A stretch of 64,000 nt of DNA, from positions 434,001 to 498,000 of the forward strand of contig NC_082426.1 of NCBI RefSeq assembly GCF_004011695.2, given 5' to 3'. The position numbers and the translations under genes are program-made. Source of the stretch: Ascochyta rabiei. Taxonomy: Eukaryota > Ascomycota > Dothideomycetes > Pleosporales > Didymellaceae. Below the pieces are notes generated by a model. It was not told where the DNA came from and did no database searches. It saw only the letters and a program-made list of their open reading frames with translations. Shown here piece after piece: positions 43,731-54,329 of this stretch. The stretch's first letter is position 1; each line of letters starts with the position of its first letter.

Positions 43731-46108
43731 TGTTATAGTTATACTTTAGTTAAAGACTATAAGCACTAATTCTATTAGTTCTTAGGGATAAGTACTTATA
43801 GATTAGTTAGGGTTATTAACTAAGTAAAGCTTATAAAGATAGGGTGCACTAAGTAGTATAGAGTAGACTATCTAGTTTAAGCGCAGGTTAAGATTCTAAA
43901 GACAAACTTAATTAATAAGGTTAAACATAAACTATAAGGGTTATATTCCTACTAGCTATATACTAAGAAGATATAATACTTATTAATAAGTAACTAGACT
44001 TAGTCAAATAGAATGTATAAAAGTGCTTATAGACAAGCATATTATACTATACTTATTAATAAGTAGTTATATATATTATACTTATTAATAAGTAGTTATA
44101 TATATTAACGTACTCTATAGGTAAGCAGATTAAACAGGTAAGCAGATTACTCTGCTAAGACTACACTAAATTTCTACCCTATTATAGCTTATATTAGCCT
44201 ACTTTAGCCTTATATACAGTAGTGCAGTACATAATATTATTTAGAAACATCTTCTATAGCCTTCTTACATATACGTAAGTTATATCTAACGTTATAGTAC
44301 TTTATACAGCGTCTTTAGGTTACTTCCCCTCCTTTAGCACACACTTACTTCTTTACCTTCTTACTATTACTACACGCCCTAAACTTAGTTAGAGTAGTTA
44401 ATTAAAGGCCTTCCTTAGCTGTTAGAACTCTCTCCTGCTGTAATTGCTTTCTTTTATACAATTTACGTCGCGTAGCAGCCTTATTTACTACTTAAAGCCT
44501 AGTAATTTCTCTTTAAGCTAACACTAGCTTATGTGCTACTATAGCTGCGCCTTTAGTAAGCTTTTTAAAGGCCTTAACTATTAAAGTTAGTAAGCTGCTT
44601 GCATGCCTTTAAATCCTCTCTTAAACTAGCGTTAATTACGACCCTAATTGCAGGGTAGTGCTTAGGGTTTAGGACTGCTAGGGCTTATCTTCTATAGTAG
44701 GTAGCGGTAGGGTACGTAGGTAGACATTAAGACCTATTATAACCCGTTCTAGGTTAAGGGGGACTATTCTAGCACCTTAGAAGCCTCCTTAGATATTACT
44801 AGAAGTAAATGTCTCCTTATAGGCGTCTATAAAGTATAGTAGAAACTTAGTTTTAGTAATATAAGTAATGTAGTTGTATATAAGATTCTTAGCTTAGCGC
44901 CTATATACCTTCTTTAGAGGGGCAAAATAACCTACATCTAGTAGTTGTAAGAGGTAAGATAAGTGTAGAGGTATACATAGTGTAACAATCTTTACTTCCT
45001 TATAGTATTATTAGAAGTTAAGGAAGTTATAGCTCTTATAGCTGTTAATAAGGAGCAGCTAGTGTACTTCTTAGGTGCGCGTCTTTGTATAGGCATTAAA
45101 GTGCTTTAACTAGTCTAGACTAAGCTTATTAGTAGTCTATCTGTTCTTAGAGACTCTAATAACCTAGTTATAGGGCAGATTGTCCTCTTTATACTAGGCA
45201 GAGAGGTAGTTACAGCCTTTAAAGATAATAAAGGGTAGAATAGCCTACTCTATACTATTAATGCCCTATATAACTATTATCTACTCTTAATTACTCTACT
45301 ACACTACCTTTAGCTGTTCTTAACGCTCTAAGCCTATAATAACTGTTCCTATTAATATCTAGCCTATTATAAAGCCTGTCTTATTAAAGTTGTACGTGTT
45401 ATTATTCTAGATACTATACTTAGCTTTAATATTCGCTATAAGCCTAAACTAGCCTCTAATAATCTCTAGATCCTTATAGAGGGCTCTCTTATAGTCGTAC
45501 TTACAATTAAACCTTACTTTAAGGTTAGGGCGGTGCTTAATAAACGTATTAAGCTAGTTTATGCTAATATAGCCTATATTACGCTTAGCACGCAAAGAAT
45601 TAGCTATATTAGCTATAGTAGCTAGCTAAGAGGTAAATCCTTATGTATCTAGCTTAAGGATATACTTAGTAATTACGTTCTCCTTAGTCTAGTCTATAAT
45701 CTATTAAACTAGCGTATAATTAGCTTATATAGGTTATTCTATATATTAAGTATATAGTATACTATAAGGCGTGTTATATATAGCTATAGCGCGTTATAGA
45801 GTAGGAATTACGTCTTATTTAATTACCTAGAGCGTAAGCTATATTACAGCTTCTCTTAAGAGCGTAGATTAATGTTGTTATTAAGGCATTGCGTAGTAAG
45901 GTAGAGGTTTAGTGTAGTCTTAGCAGAGTAATCTGCTTACCTGTTTAATCTGCTTACCTATAGAGTACGTTATACTTGTTAATAATTAGTTACGTAACAA
46001 CTCTTTCTATTCTGTCCTTCTCTACTATTCGTTCCTTTAGGGCAGAGTTAGGGGTTCTAGTTAGCTAGTACTTATGTTTGTGCCGTGCCCTAGCACAGGA
46101 TTATAACA
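43731..46108 (-). repeat. 5' LTR (element orientation) of the gypsy element, interrupted
   Basis: It starts TGTTATAGTTATAC and ends ATTATAACA. It is interrupted at the TATATATTA repeat by the pogo-like element, which is flanked by TA on both sides. Confidence 0.85.
44108..45970 (-). mobile_element. Pogo/Fot1-type (Tc1-mariner) DNA transposon, RIP-mutated copy
   Basis: It is bounded by TA target duplications and long terminal inverted repeats starting ACGTACTCTATAGG and ending CCTATAGAGTACGT. Total length is 1,863 bp. Within each TIR AGGTAAGCAGATTA is repeated in tandem. The minus-strand interior aligns by eye with the other pogo element (for example FNKTGFIIG and the LKHFN stretch) and is therefore a DDE-1 transposase remnant. 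It has many stops. Size and TIR layout recall the Molly and Pixie elements described in Parastagonospora; identity was not tested. Confidence 0.85.
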
Positions 46109-46394
46109 CTACCTTACTTAAAGAAGTCTCTACTACTAATCTAATACTACAATAGTACTACATTAGCCTAACTAAGGGAGAGGTGTTAGAGAGGGGGAGG
46201 ATAGTAGAGTTAGTAGAGAATGTAGGGGTGTTAACCTAAAAGGTAGTTAAGCTGCAATAAGAGATAGTCTGTTACAGCACTAGAGTTAGAAAGGAGTTAG
46301 TAACGCTAGCACCTACTCTACCTCCTAAGAAGAAGGGTAGTACTAATAAGCTAGATATTCTAGCTAATAGTAACTTTTCTATAAGTAACATAAA
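46109..46394. repeat. Unassigned AT-rich segment
   Basis: It lies between the gypsy LTR end and the start of the next gypsy copy. No domain or second copy was recognised. Confidence 0.35.
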
Positions 46395-49300
46395 GAGACT
46401 ATAAGAAAGTTTCCTTATTTATATAGTAAGGAGGGTTCTTTCTTTTATCTTTCTAATATATAACGTAGTTAGAGGCATTATACCTATAATAGATTTCTCT
46501 TATTCTTTTCTAAATTAAGATGTCTTTATACTTACTAAATCTTCTAGCCTTCTTCCTACGCTTTAATCTACTTAGTTAGTGCCTTTAGAGACCTAGGTTA
46601 ATTAGAGTACTTGTTATAGTATAACCTTAGCTTATATAGAGCTCCTATAAAGTTCTCTATAGAATACTAGGTTAGGTCTAGGTTATAGCTAACCTAGCTT
46701 ACATAGTACTTAAGCTTTTAGCAGATAATCTTACTAGCAAAAATTTCTTAAACTTCCTATTCTTCTACGCCTTAAATAGGGATACCTATAGGTTTTAGGG
46801 CTTTATATCTAGGTAAGAGGCTATTAGAATCCTTATATAAGATGTTTAGTGCAAATATATTATATATTTTTAAGCTTAGTAGAAGTTTTAAACAATATAA
46901 GTAACCTACCTGCTCTAGGACTTTAAAGGAACCCTTCTACTTGTTAGATAGCTTCTAGCTTAGTTGCTCTATTTTTAAGTTCTAGGTAGAGAGATATACC
47001 TTATTACTAACAGTCTAGTTTATAGGGTAATAGTAGCTATTAAATACAGAGCGTATATAGTCTTAAGCGTTTTCTATATTTTCTTTAGCTACCTTCTAGC
47101 CATTATATATGTAGGTAGCTAATACTAAGGTATTCTTATAATTAAGTTTCTTAACTAGGTTTATACCTAAATTAGCCCTATTCTAATTCTAACTCTATTT
47201 AGGCTTACTACCATAGATAGCTTAGTAAGGTATTATTCTAATTAAGAAATATAGCAGAGTAGGTTAGGCATAATTAATAATTAGAAGAAGTTTAGACTAG
47301 TTATCTTAGTAGTATAAGATAAATAGGTAAAGTTACTAGTCTATATACTTATTTATAATTTTTATTTAGCTATTAGTTTCCTTATAATAGGCTATAGATA
47401 GTTTAACCTTTACACCTATAATCTAGTAGAATTCTAACTAAAAGGTTAACACAAACTAAAGTCCTTAGTTACTTATAATAGTTTTAGGGGTGTGTCTAAA
47501 TTAATATATCTATTATATAAATAAGTTTACTATTCTATATACTATAATTGTTTTATAGCATAGGGTTATTATAGCTTATTTAGTTAAGTAATTAATAATA
47601 ACTATAATCTAGTTATAGCCTAGTTTATTCTTAGGGAAGTCTCTAAAGTTAATATACAGATGTTGCATTAGCTTATTAGGTATTAGTAAGAGATGTAAGT
47701 ATCTATAGAGTTAGGTCTATTTTAGGTAACCTTAATAATAAGGGATGTAATTCTAGATATATTGTTTATAAGTAGCACTTATCCCCTTCTAGTAGTACTG
47801 TTGTAACAGTAGCTAATAAGTCTTCTTAGTACTAGAATAAGCAGTTAATAGCTAGTTATAGGCCTTTCTAATTAGGTAGGGGTATAAGGTAGAGTTAGCT
47901 AGTATATATAGTTAATTCTAATAGAGTAGAAGTCTATTATAGATCTAATATAGTAATGCTAGAGATAAGCGTTCTTACTTAAAGAACTTCTAATTTTTTT
48001 TAATAAGGGCTTAGGTTAATTTAAGCAAATCTAGGTCTATAATAGGTTGTATTAATTAGGTAGTAGATATAGCTAGGTTAGTTTTAGCTAGGTATTTCTA
48101 AGCTAAATTAGAATTAATCTGTTTATATAACTGCTGTAGACCTAATAGTACTTAGGATTATTTATCTTTCTAGGTAGATTTAAGGTTTACTAGATCTTAT
48201 TCTTATTAAGTAAGAATATTAGTACGCTTATTGTTCTTTTCTAGGGTATATTTAATACAGAAGTTAAACAGAATAAGAGCTTCTGCCTATTATGCTTATT
48301 AAGCGTTTAGAACTTTAGTAGTTATAGAGTATTCTAAGGTTAATAGTTAGAGTAGACATAGATCTGTTCTGTAGTAGAGGTAAGTTTAGATTACTACTTG
48401 TAGAATGCTTATAAAATAGTAAATAGTTCCTTATTATATATCTCCTAGTTAAGCTTAGCACTAGAGAGTACTTAGCTATAGAAAGTAACTAGGTGCTATT
48501 TATTATTTAGATGTTGTTAGGATATAACTTCTGTAATAACTCTATTAGATATATTAGTTTTAATCTTTATATTACATTTATAATTTATTCTAAGAATTCT
48601 TTAACAGTAATCTTAAAGGGTAGCTTTTAGATAAGAGTTCTAAGCGCTAAAGAGACTAAAGAAGCAATTTTGGAGTCTAGGAATAAAACTCCTTACGCAC
48701 TAGTGTTAACTAAGAAGTTAAGTTATACGCCTAGCCCTTAGTTTAATAGAATAAAGAAAATAAGAAAATAGGGTCTACTAAATAAATAAGATAAGGAGAG
48801 GTTAGATAGGTTATATTAATTTAGGCCTAGGTAAGGTTTTTTTCCTAGGCAGAACTATTTCCCTTAGGTAATAGGTCCTCTTTAAAGTCTTCTTTAGTAT
48901 TAATATAATCTTTAGTATCTACTTAGATTTCTTAAATTTAAGGACTAGTATAATCTTTTATAAAATAACCTGCCTTACTATAGTTATAATAGTTACCTAG
49001 AGTTAGCTCTCTTACAGGTGTAGCTAAGGGGGTAGTTCTAGGTAGGGGTAGAGTAGATATTAAAGGCTTCTAAATACTAGGGGTAGGTTAGGTTAGAAGT
49101 AGGTTATTAGAACATAGCTAAACATTAACTGTTTAGAGTTAGGTCTAAGTTAGGATAGTGTTAGGTAGGGTATAGATAGAGTTCTGTTTTCTTTCTATAT
49201 TATACGCTGTTAAGTGCTCTACTATAATTTTAAATAAGTTATTCTACTATCTTTTAAATTCTAGATTTAGACTTTAGAGGGCTAAAGTAATCTTTGTCTA

Positions 49301-50578
49301 CAGGTAGTAAAACTATTCTAACTTAGGTACTTGTCCCTAGATTACAGAACTTAGGAATAGTACTTTAAAAGTTAGAAATATATTATCCTTTCCTATTTGT
49401 AGGCAGTTAAACACAGCCTAACTCTTAGCTTTCTTATTTCTAGTAATAAAATAAGAGTAGAGAAGGGTAATTATTTTCTTAGCGTTCTAAGAATAATCTA
49501 AGTTATAAGATAAGTATAAGGGCTTAAGGTATTCCTTAGTAAGCCTAGAAGTATATCCCTATACTATAGCTATATAGGCTCTCTCTATAGAATAGTAATC
49601 TAAATTAATATTAAGTTAGTTGTAAATTAAGGCTTACAACTGTTTAAAGGTAGGTTTTTTGCTATTACTTAATTTGTTAATAGTTAGAGTTTATTTACTA
49701 AGCCTAGGGGTATAAATAGGGCTTAGAGAACTAAATCTCTAAGTTAGTTAGGGGGACTTAGTAGTAGGCATAGGATTATCTTTGTGTAGAGAGGTTTATG
49801 CTTAAAGGCTAGCTATTTTAGACTATAGTTAGTCTATCTTTATACGCAGATTGTCCTAATCTAAGTTCTTATCTAATTTACTTTTAGTATATAGTTTATT
49901 AACTAATCCTTTAAGAGGTATAGTTGCCTAAATTCTAGTAGATCTTCTAATAGGTTCCTTTAAACTAGGGTTAGTAGTACCTAACATTAGTAGTAATCTA
50001 ATTTAGGTAGGTTCTTAATAATTTCTAACTATTTATCTTAGCGTATTCTAACGTAGCTTTTTCTAAAGGTAATCCTAGAGCAGTAAGTTGCAGGAAATTC
50101 TAAACCTAAAGGCTTTAGTTGCTAGAAGGTCTCTAGAATCTAAACTGTTGTATTAAACAATAATTAGGACCTAGTCTTAGTTTTTAACTATAAGGAATCT
50201 AAATCTAGAGGCACTTAAAATAATAAAACAATTTTACAATATTATTAAGAGGCTAATACTAGCTAGGATACGTTTTTAAGTATAATGTAATAATATAGAA
50301 TAATAAAAGTCTCTAAAAAGAGTAGGTATCTGCTATAAGGTATATAGGAGTACTAGAATAGTTTATAAAAAGAATTATTCTATTCCTATAGGTCTTATAT
50401 AAAAGAATACTTAAAAACTAGCTCTCTATACTAGTTAACCTTATACCTTTTATACCTTATAAGAGTTAGAAAGAATTAGAGTGCTAGCCTAGAGTATAGG
50501 GTAGACACAGATGTAACGGCACTAAGTTAGTAATAAGTTAGAGAGGAATTAGACAAGGCTTTAGGTAACTAGTGCGTT
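46395..50578 (-). mobile_element. Second gypsy family, RIP-mutated copy lacking a visible reverse transcriptase
   Basis: Going down the minus strand from the TGTAACG terminus at 50,578, one meets an LTR/leader, a gag region (inverted duplicate of 35.0-36.2 kb), a zinc knuckle (YNYSKAGYFIKDY, about 48,970), a protease-like stretch (about 48,600-48,700: DSKIASLVSLALRTL), an RNase H end (LEYSITTKVLNA, about 48,310), an integrase part (NTLVLATYIYNGWKVAKENI-like, about 47,100) and a chromodomain-type end (about 46,500-47,000). Protease passes to RNase H within a few hundred bp, so the RT domain appears deleted. The 46,395-46,940 part is repeated directly at 57,430-57,995. Confidence 0.7.
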
Positions 50579-53340
50579 ACACTAGCTGTATTATTTCTAA
50601 ATTTAGAAATACTACTATAAATAGTAGAAGTCTTATAATCTCTATTCTTGTTATATTTACAAAGGTTTCTAGGTAGTCTAGTCTATAGATTTAGGTAAAT
50701 TCTTTTATAATTTATCTTGCTTTATATTTAATAATATTGTTATTAGAGTCTTCTTTAATCTTAAACCCCTAGCGGCCCTTTAGTGCTGTTCTATTTTTAG
50801 GTAGCTCTACTAGTAACTAGGTATTTTGCTCTTTTAGTTAATTAAACTCTAGTTTACAAGCTTCTAGCTATTCTTTTTTATTCTCTAAATCTATTAATTT
50901 AAATTAGGTACCTAGCTCTAGACTAGTATTAATAGTTATAAATGCTAATTTATCTTTAGAGTTACTATAGTAGTTGTTAATACTACTATTAGTTTACTCT
51001 TAGTTTTGTGTACTATTAGAGCTACTAGGTAGACTATCTACTATAGTATTCTAGTTATTATTCTCGTAGGAGAACTCTTAATAACTTTTTTTTTTATTGC
51101 TAAGTTCTTTATTAAAGTCTATTATAATTCTATTTTAGTTTTTAATATTATTATTAAATTTACCTTCTAGGATTATAGTATTAATTGTTTGTATAATCCT
51201 CTTAGATAATTTATCTAAAAAATATAGTAATTATATTAGTTAAAACCTATTAGAATTCTTTTTTTTAGCTCTAGGCTCTAGCTTTATAAGGCCTATTAAT
51301 TTATCCTTATAGTATACTATAGAGCTCTAATTCCTTAGATTATCTAGATCTAGTAGTTTTTTTATAGAGCTTTTTAAACAGGAATATATATAAATAGAAG
51401 TGTAGAGTTATATTATATATATAAACCGCTATTTTAACTACCTCTATCTAGTATAGAAGATCTATATTATTTTTAAATAGAAATACTCTAATTATCTCTA
51501 TAATAGTTTAATTAATTCTCTCTATTAAACCATTTTGTTCTAGTATATAGGGGCTTCAATATTAATAAATAATACTGTTTTTAATAGTACATTTTTTAAA
51601 TAGAGAATTAACAAATTCTTTTCTATTATCTAATTCTATTATCTTAAAAGATAGATTAGATTGGTTTTCTACTTTTAATTTATATTCTTTAAATAATTTT
51701 AGGGCCTCTAATTTTTATTTTAAGAGCTTAAAGTTTAATTCCCTAGTAGTACTATCTAGGTAAAAGATAATATATCTATATTCTGCTTTTAAAGTGGATT
51801 TATAGGTCTATAAATATCTATTATTACTTTTTATACATAAATAGTAGATTTATCTGTTATAACTCTTGATTTATTATTAGTCTATTTTGCTTGTAAATAG
51901 GCTAGGCTACACAGTAAAAATTAAATTTTTATAGTATTTTAATATTAAGTAGTTTACTTATAGTATCTATACTTTTATGTCTAAATTTATTATAATATAG
52001 TTCTAGCTTATCTATAGTTTATTTATTAGGATCTAAGTAGAGTATATAGTTCTTATAGTTTAATTTATTTATAGAGCTATCTTTAATAATAATCTTATTT
52101 ATAAGGTCTAGTATATATATATTATAAGCATACTTAGCTTTAAAAACTAGGTTATCTCTTATTAAGATAGCTTCTTCCTTTGTAAAGTTTGCTTTAAAGT
52201 CTTTTTCTATTAATTTTTAAATAGATAAAAGGTTAACAGAGAAGCTTAGTATAAAGAGGTAATTATTTAGTATAATTTTTGTATTATTTACTTTAAAGCA
52301 TATCTTTCTAATAGCTACAGCACTAATAGTATTAATATTACCTTAGCCTAATTTAGTTACTTTATCTACTAATCTACCTTCTATAAACAGTAACCTATCG
52401 CATATTAAATGCTAAGTACGTCCTAAATCTAGTATTAAGTTAGCTTTAGTTAAACTAAACTGTAGGTTATTGTTAGAATATACCTTATTATCTTAATCCC
52501 CTAGTAAATCTAGATCTATTTAATCTAGAGATAAGAGAGCTTAATCTTAATCTTTTTTAACCCTTTTGTCTACTATATCTTTACCTAGATTAGGTGATTA
52601 TTAAATAGAATTATAGGTATGTCTAGTTTTAAACTAATTAGGTTTCTTTTTTAGATTAAGAAACTAGCAACTACTAGTTTAATTCGTATTTACTTTGTAA
52701 TTATTTAATAGTCTTACTTTATAACTATATTTTTTTAATATAGTTTGTGTTTTGTTTAATATAGTACTTTTTTAGTACTTATTTAGTAACAACATTCATT
52801 AATTAAATTAGAAAATAGTGTTTCTTAATTTATTTTATCTAAATTCTAATAAAAAGATTAAGTAATAATAGTAACAAAACCGTTATAATTTAGAGTTAGA
52901 TTGTTTAGTACATAAGTAAGTACTACTTACTTAGGTAATTAAATTCCTTTTAGGCTTAAATTATTATTAAGATAACTAATTTTGCTTAGGAAATTTTCTA
53001 TTAAATTAAAGTTCTGGAGATAGGTTTTAAGGATTTTTTTTAATAGAAGAAATTTAGCTATAAATACTTTTAGAGAGTATAGATGTGCTAGAGTAATCTA
53101 GTAATCTATAGTAGTAGTACACTTTTAAATTTGTGTACTAGAGCCTTTTTTACAACTAAGTATAATATATACTTTTACCTTTCTGTCTATTATAGTTAGG
53201 ACAATAATAGGCTTATTATTATAGTTATAGATAGCATTATAGAGATCCTTAGTAGTAAGGATAGCTATTATGTAGTTGCTCTAGAATCCGTAATTAGCTT
53301 AGCTAGAGAGCTTTTTAATTTTAAGAGAATCCGACATTTT
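50579..53340 (-). mobile_element. Ty1/copia retrotransposon, RIP-mutated, truncated in the reverse transcriptase
   Basis: On the minus strand a gag start MSDSLKIKKLSSLANYGFW lies just below 53,340. A protease region follows near 52,430 (ILDLGRT-HLICDRLLFIEG, for DSGATQHI), then a pre-integrase motif (FRHKSIDTISKLLNIK, about 51,980). Integrase pieces are EFVNSLFKKC, YTPEQNG-like and EIIRVFLF (about 51,480-51,640). The start of the RT (KYKARQVIKGFTQ-like, about 50,700) is the last part before the sequence breaks at the terminus of the neighbouring gypsy copy. Conserved Gln, Trp and Arg positions are stop codons. The missing RT half is not found next to it. Confidence 0.75.
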
Positions 53341-53585
53341 AATTAAAGTTAGAATTGTAAATTTGTGCTGTTTTAACTCTAAGAGGTGTTAATTAAGAGA
53401 TAATTAATTTAGATACTGTTTAGGTAATAGTGCGCTAGGCTGATAACCTGTAAAAATTAGAAGTAATAGTTAAACTAATTAATTTAGTAACTACAGAGAG
53501 AGAGCAGTATTTATCCTTTCTAAGATTAGATAATTTAGAACAAACAATCTCTGTGTTTTCCTTATACTCTTAGATAGATAGCTTC
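53341..53585. other. Probable leader/LTR sequence of the copia element
   Basis: It lies immediately upstream of the copia gag start on the minus strand. No second LTR copy was found, so LTR limits cannot be set. Confidence 0.35.
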
Positions 53586-53589
53586 TAGC

Positions 53590-53700
53590 TTTAGATAGGC
53601 CTAGATCTAGTTTAGATAGGCCTAGATCTAGTTTTAGATAGGCCTAGATCTAGTTTTAGATAGGCCTAGATTTAGTTTTAGACAGGCCTAGATAGGTTAA
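53590..53700. repeat. ~23-bp tandem repeat (TTAGATAGGCCTAGATCTAG)n
   Basis: About five units of TTAGATAGGCCTAGATCTAG plus TTT lie in tandem, with increasing divergence to the right. The unit contains the palindromes AGGCCT and AGATCT. Confidence 0.9.
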
Positions 53701-53908
53701 AATAGGGCTAAATCCGGTTTTAGGTTACCCCTTAGTAAAACACTTAGTGTTGTAGATTTATCTTTAGTACTCTTATACTTAGAGTATTATAATCTTATAG
53801 TCTTTATTTTTACTTAGTATTACTAGGTTTACTCTAGTATTAGGGAAGAAACCTTACAAAACGAGTTTTTAACAGGATTGCAAGCTAGGTGTTAAAAAGT
53901 TAGTTTAG

Positions 53909-54013
53909 AATAATTTATTACACTAGCGCTGCTCGTAGTATACGCTTACTAATCTTAGATAGTATACTTTATCTAGTATTATATCTAGTCTAAGATGCCC
54001 TAGTGTAATAAAA
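53909..54013. repeat. Small inverted-repeat element (~105 bp)
   Basis: TTTATTACACTAG at the left end and CTAGTGTAATAAA at the right end are perfect inverted repeats. They enclose about 75 bp with a further near-palindrome (CTTAGATAG ... CTAGTCTAAG). It could be a MITE or the remnant of a larger TIR element. Confidence 0.6.
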
Positions 54014-54329
54014 TATAGATTACTCCTAACCCTAAGGTTTTAATCCTAGAATTTGTGCATTTCTTCTGTTCCTTAACTACTATTCTTTTTAGAGCCTTAG
54101 TTAGGACTAGTAGAGCTTAGGTAATAATTTTATTTAGCTTATTAGGTAGGTTATACCTATTGCTAGGCTTATAAATATTACTAGACCTCTATAGCTTATA
54201 TTATAGCTTTAACTATATCTACTTAGAAACATTTTATACTATAATTTCTTTATTATAGTTTATTTAAGAAGTGTTCTTTTAGTTTATATTTGTAGTTATA
54301 TTACTTACTTGTAAATTATTTTATATTAA

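Larger units (their letters stand above)
37387..46108 (-). mobile_element. Ty3/gypsy retrotransposon with both LTRs, split by a pogo-like element
   Basis: Two LTRs (37387-37899 and 43731-46108) bound a 5.8-kb interior. Subtracting the inserted pogo element and one TA makes both LTRs 513 bp. LTR ends are TGTTATA...TATAACA. A polypurine tract (AAAGAGGAAGGGGGGA on the minus strand) abuts the left LTR, fixing the orientation. On the minus strand a reverse-transcriptase motif reads YLDNILVY near 40,690, followed by LGYIVG and EFLGFINFN toward lower coordinates. A decayed zinc-knuckle gag lies near 42,780-42,850 (YNYSKLGYVTRDY for CYNCGKLGYVTRDC). All frames are full of stops. Length without the insert is about 6.86 kb. 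Confidence 0.85.

Noticed and set aside
37382..46113. Target-site duplication of the gypsy element
   Set aside because: The flanking pentamers CTTAT and CTACC do not match. RIP or recombination may have changed them, so I do not claim one.
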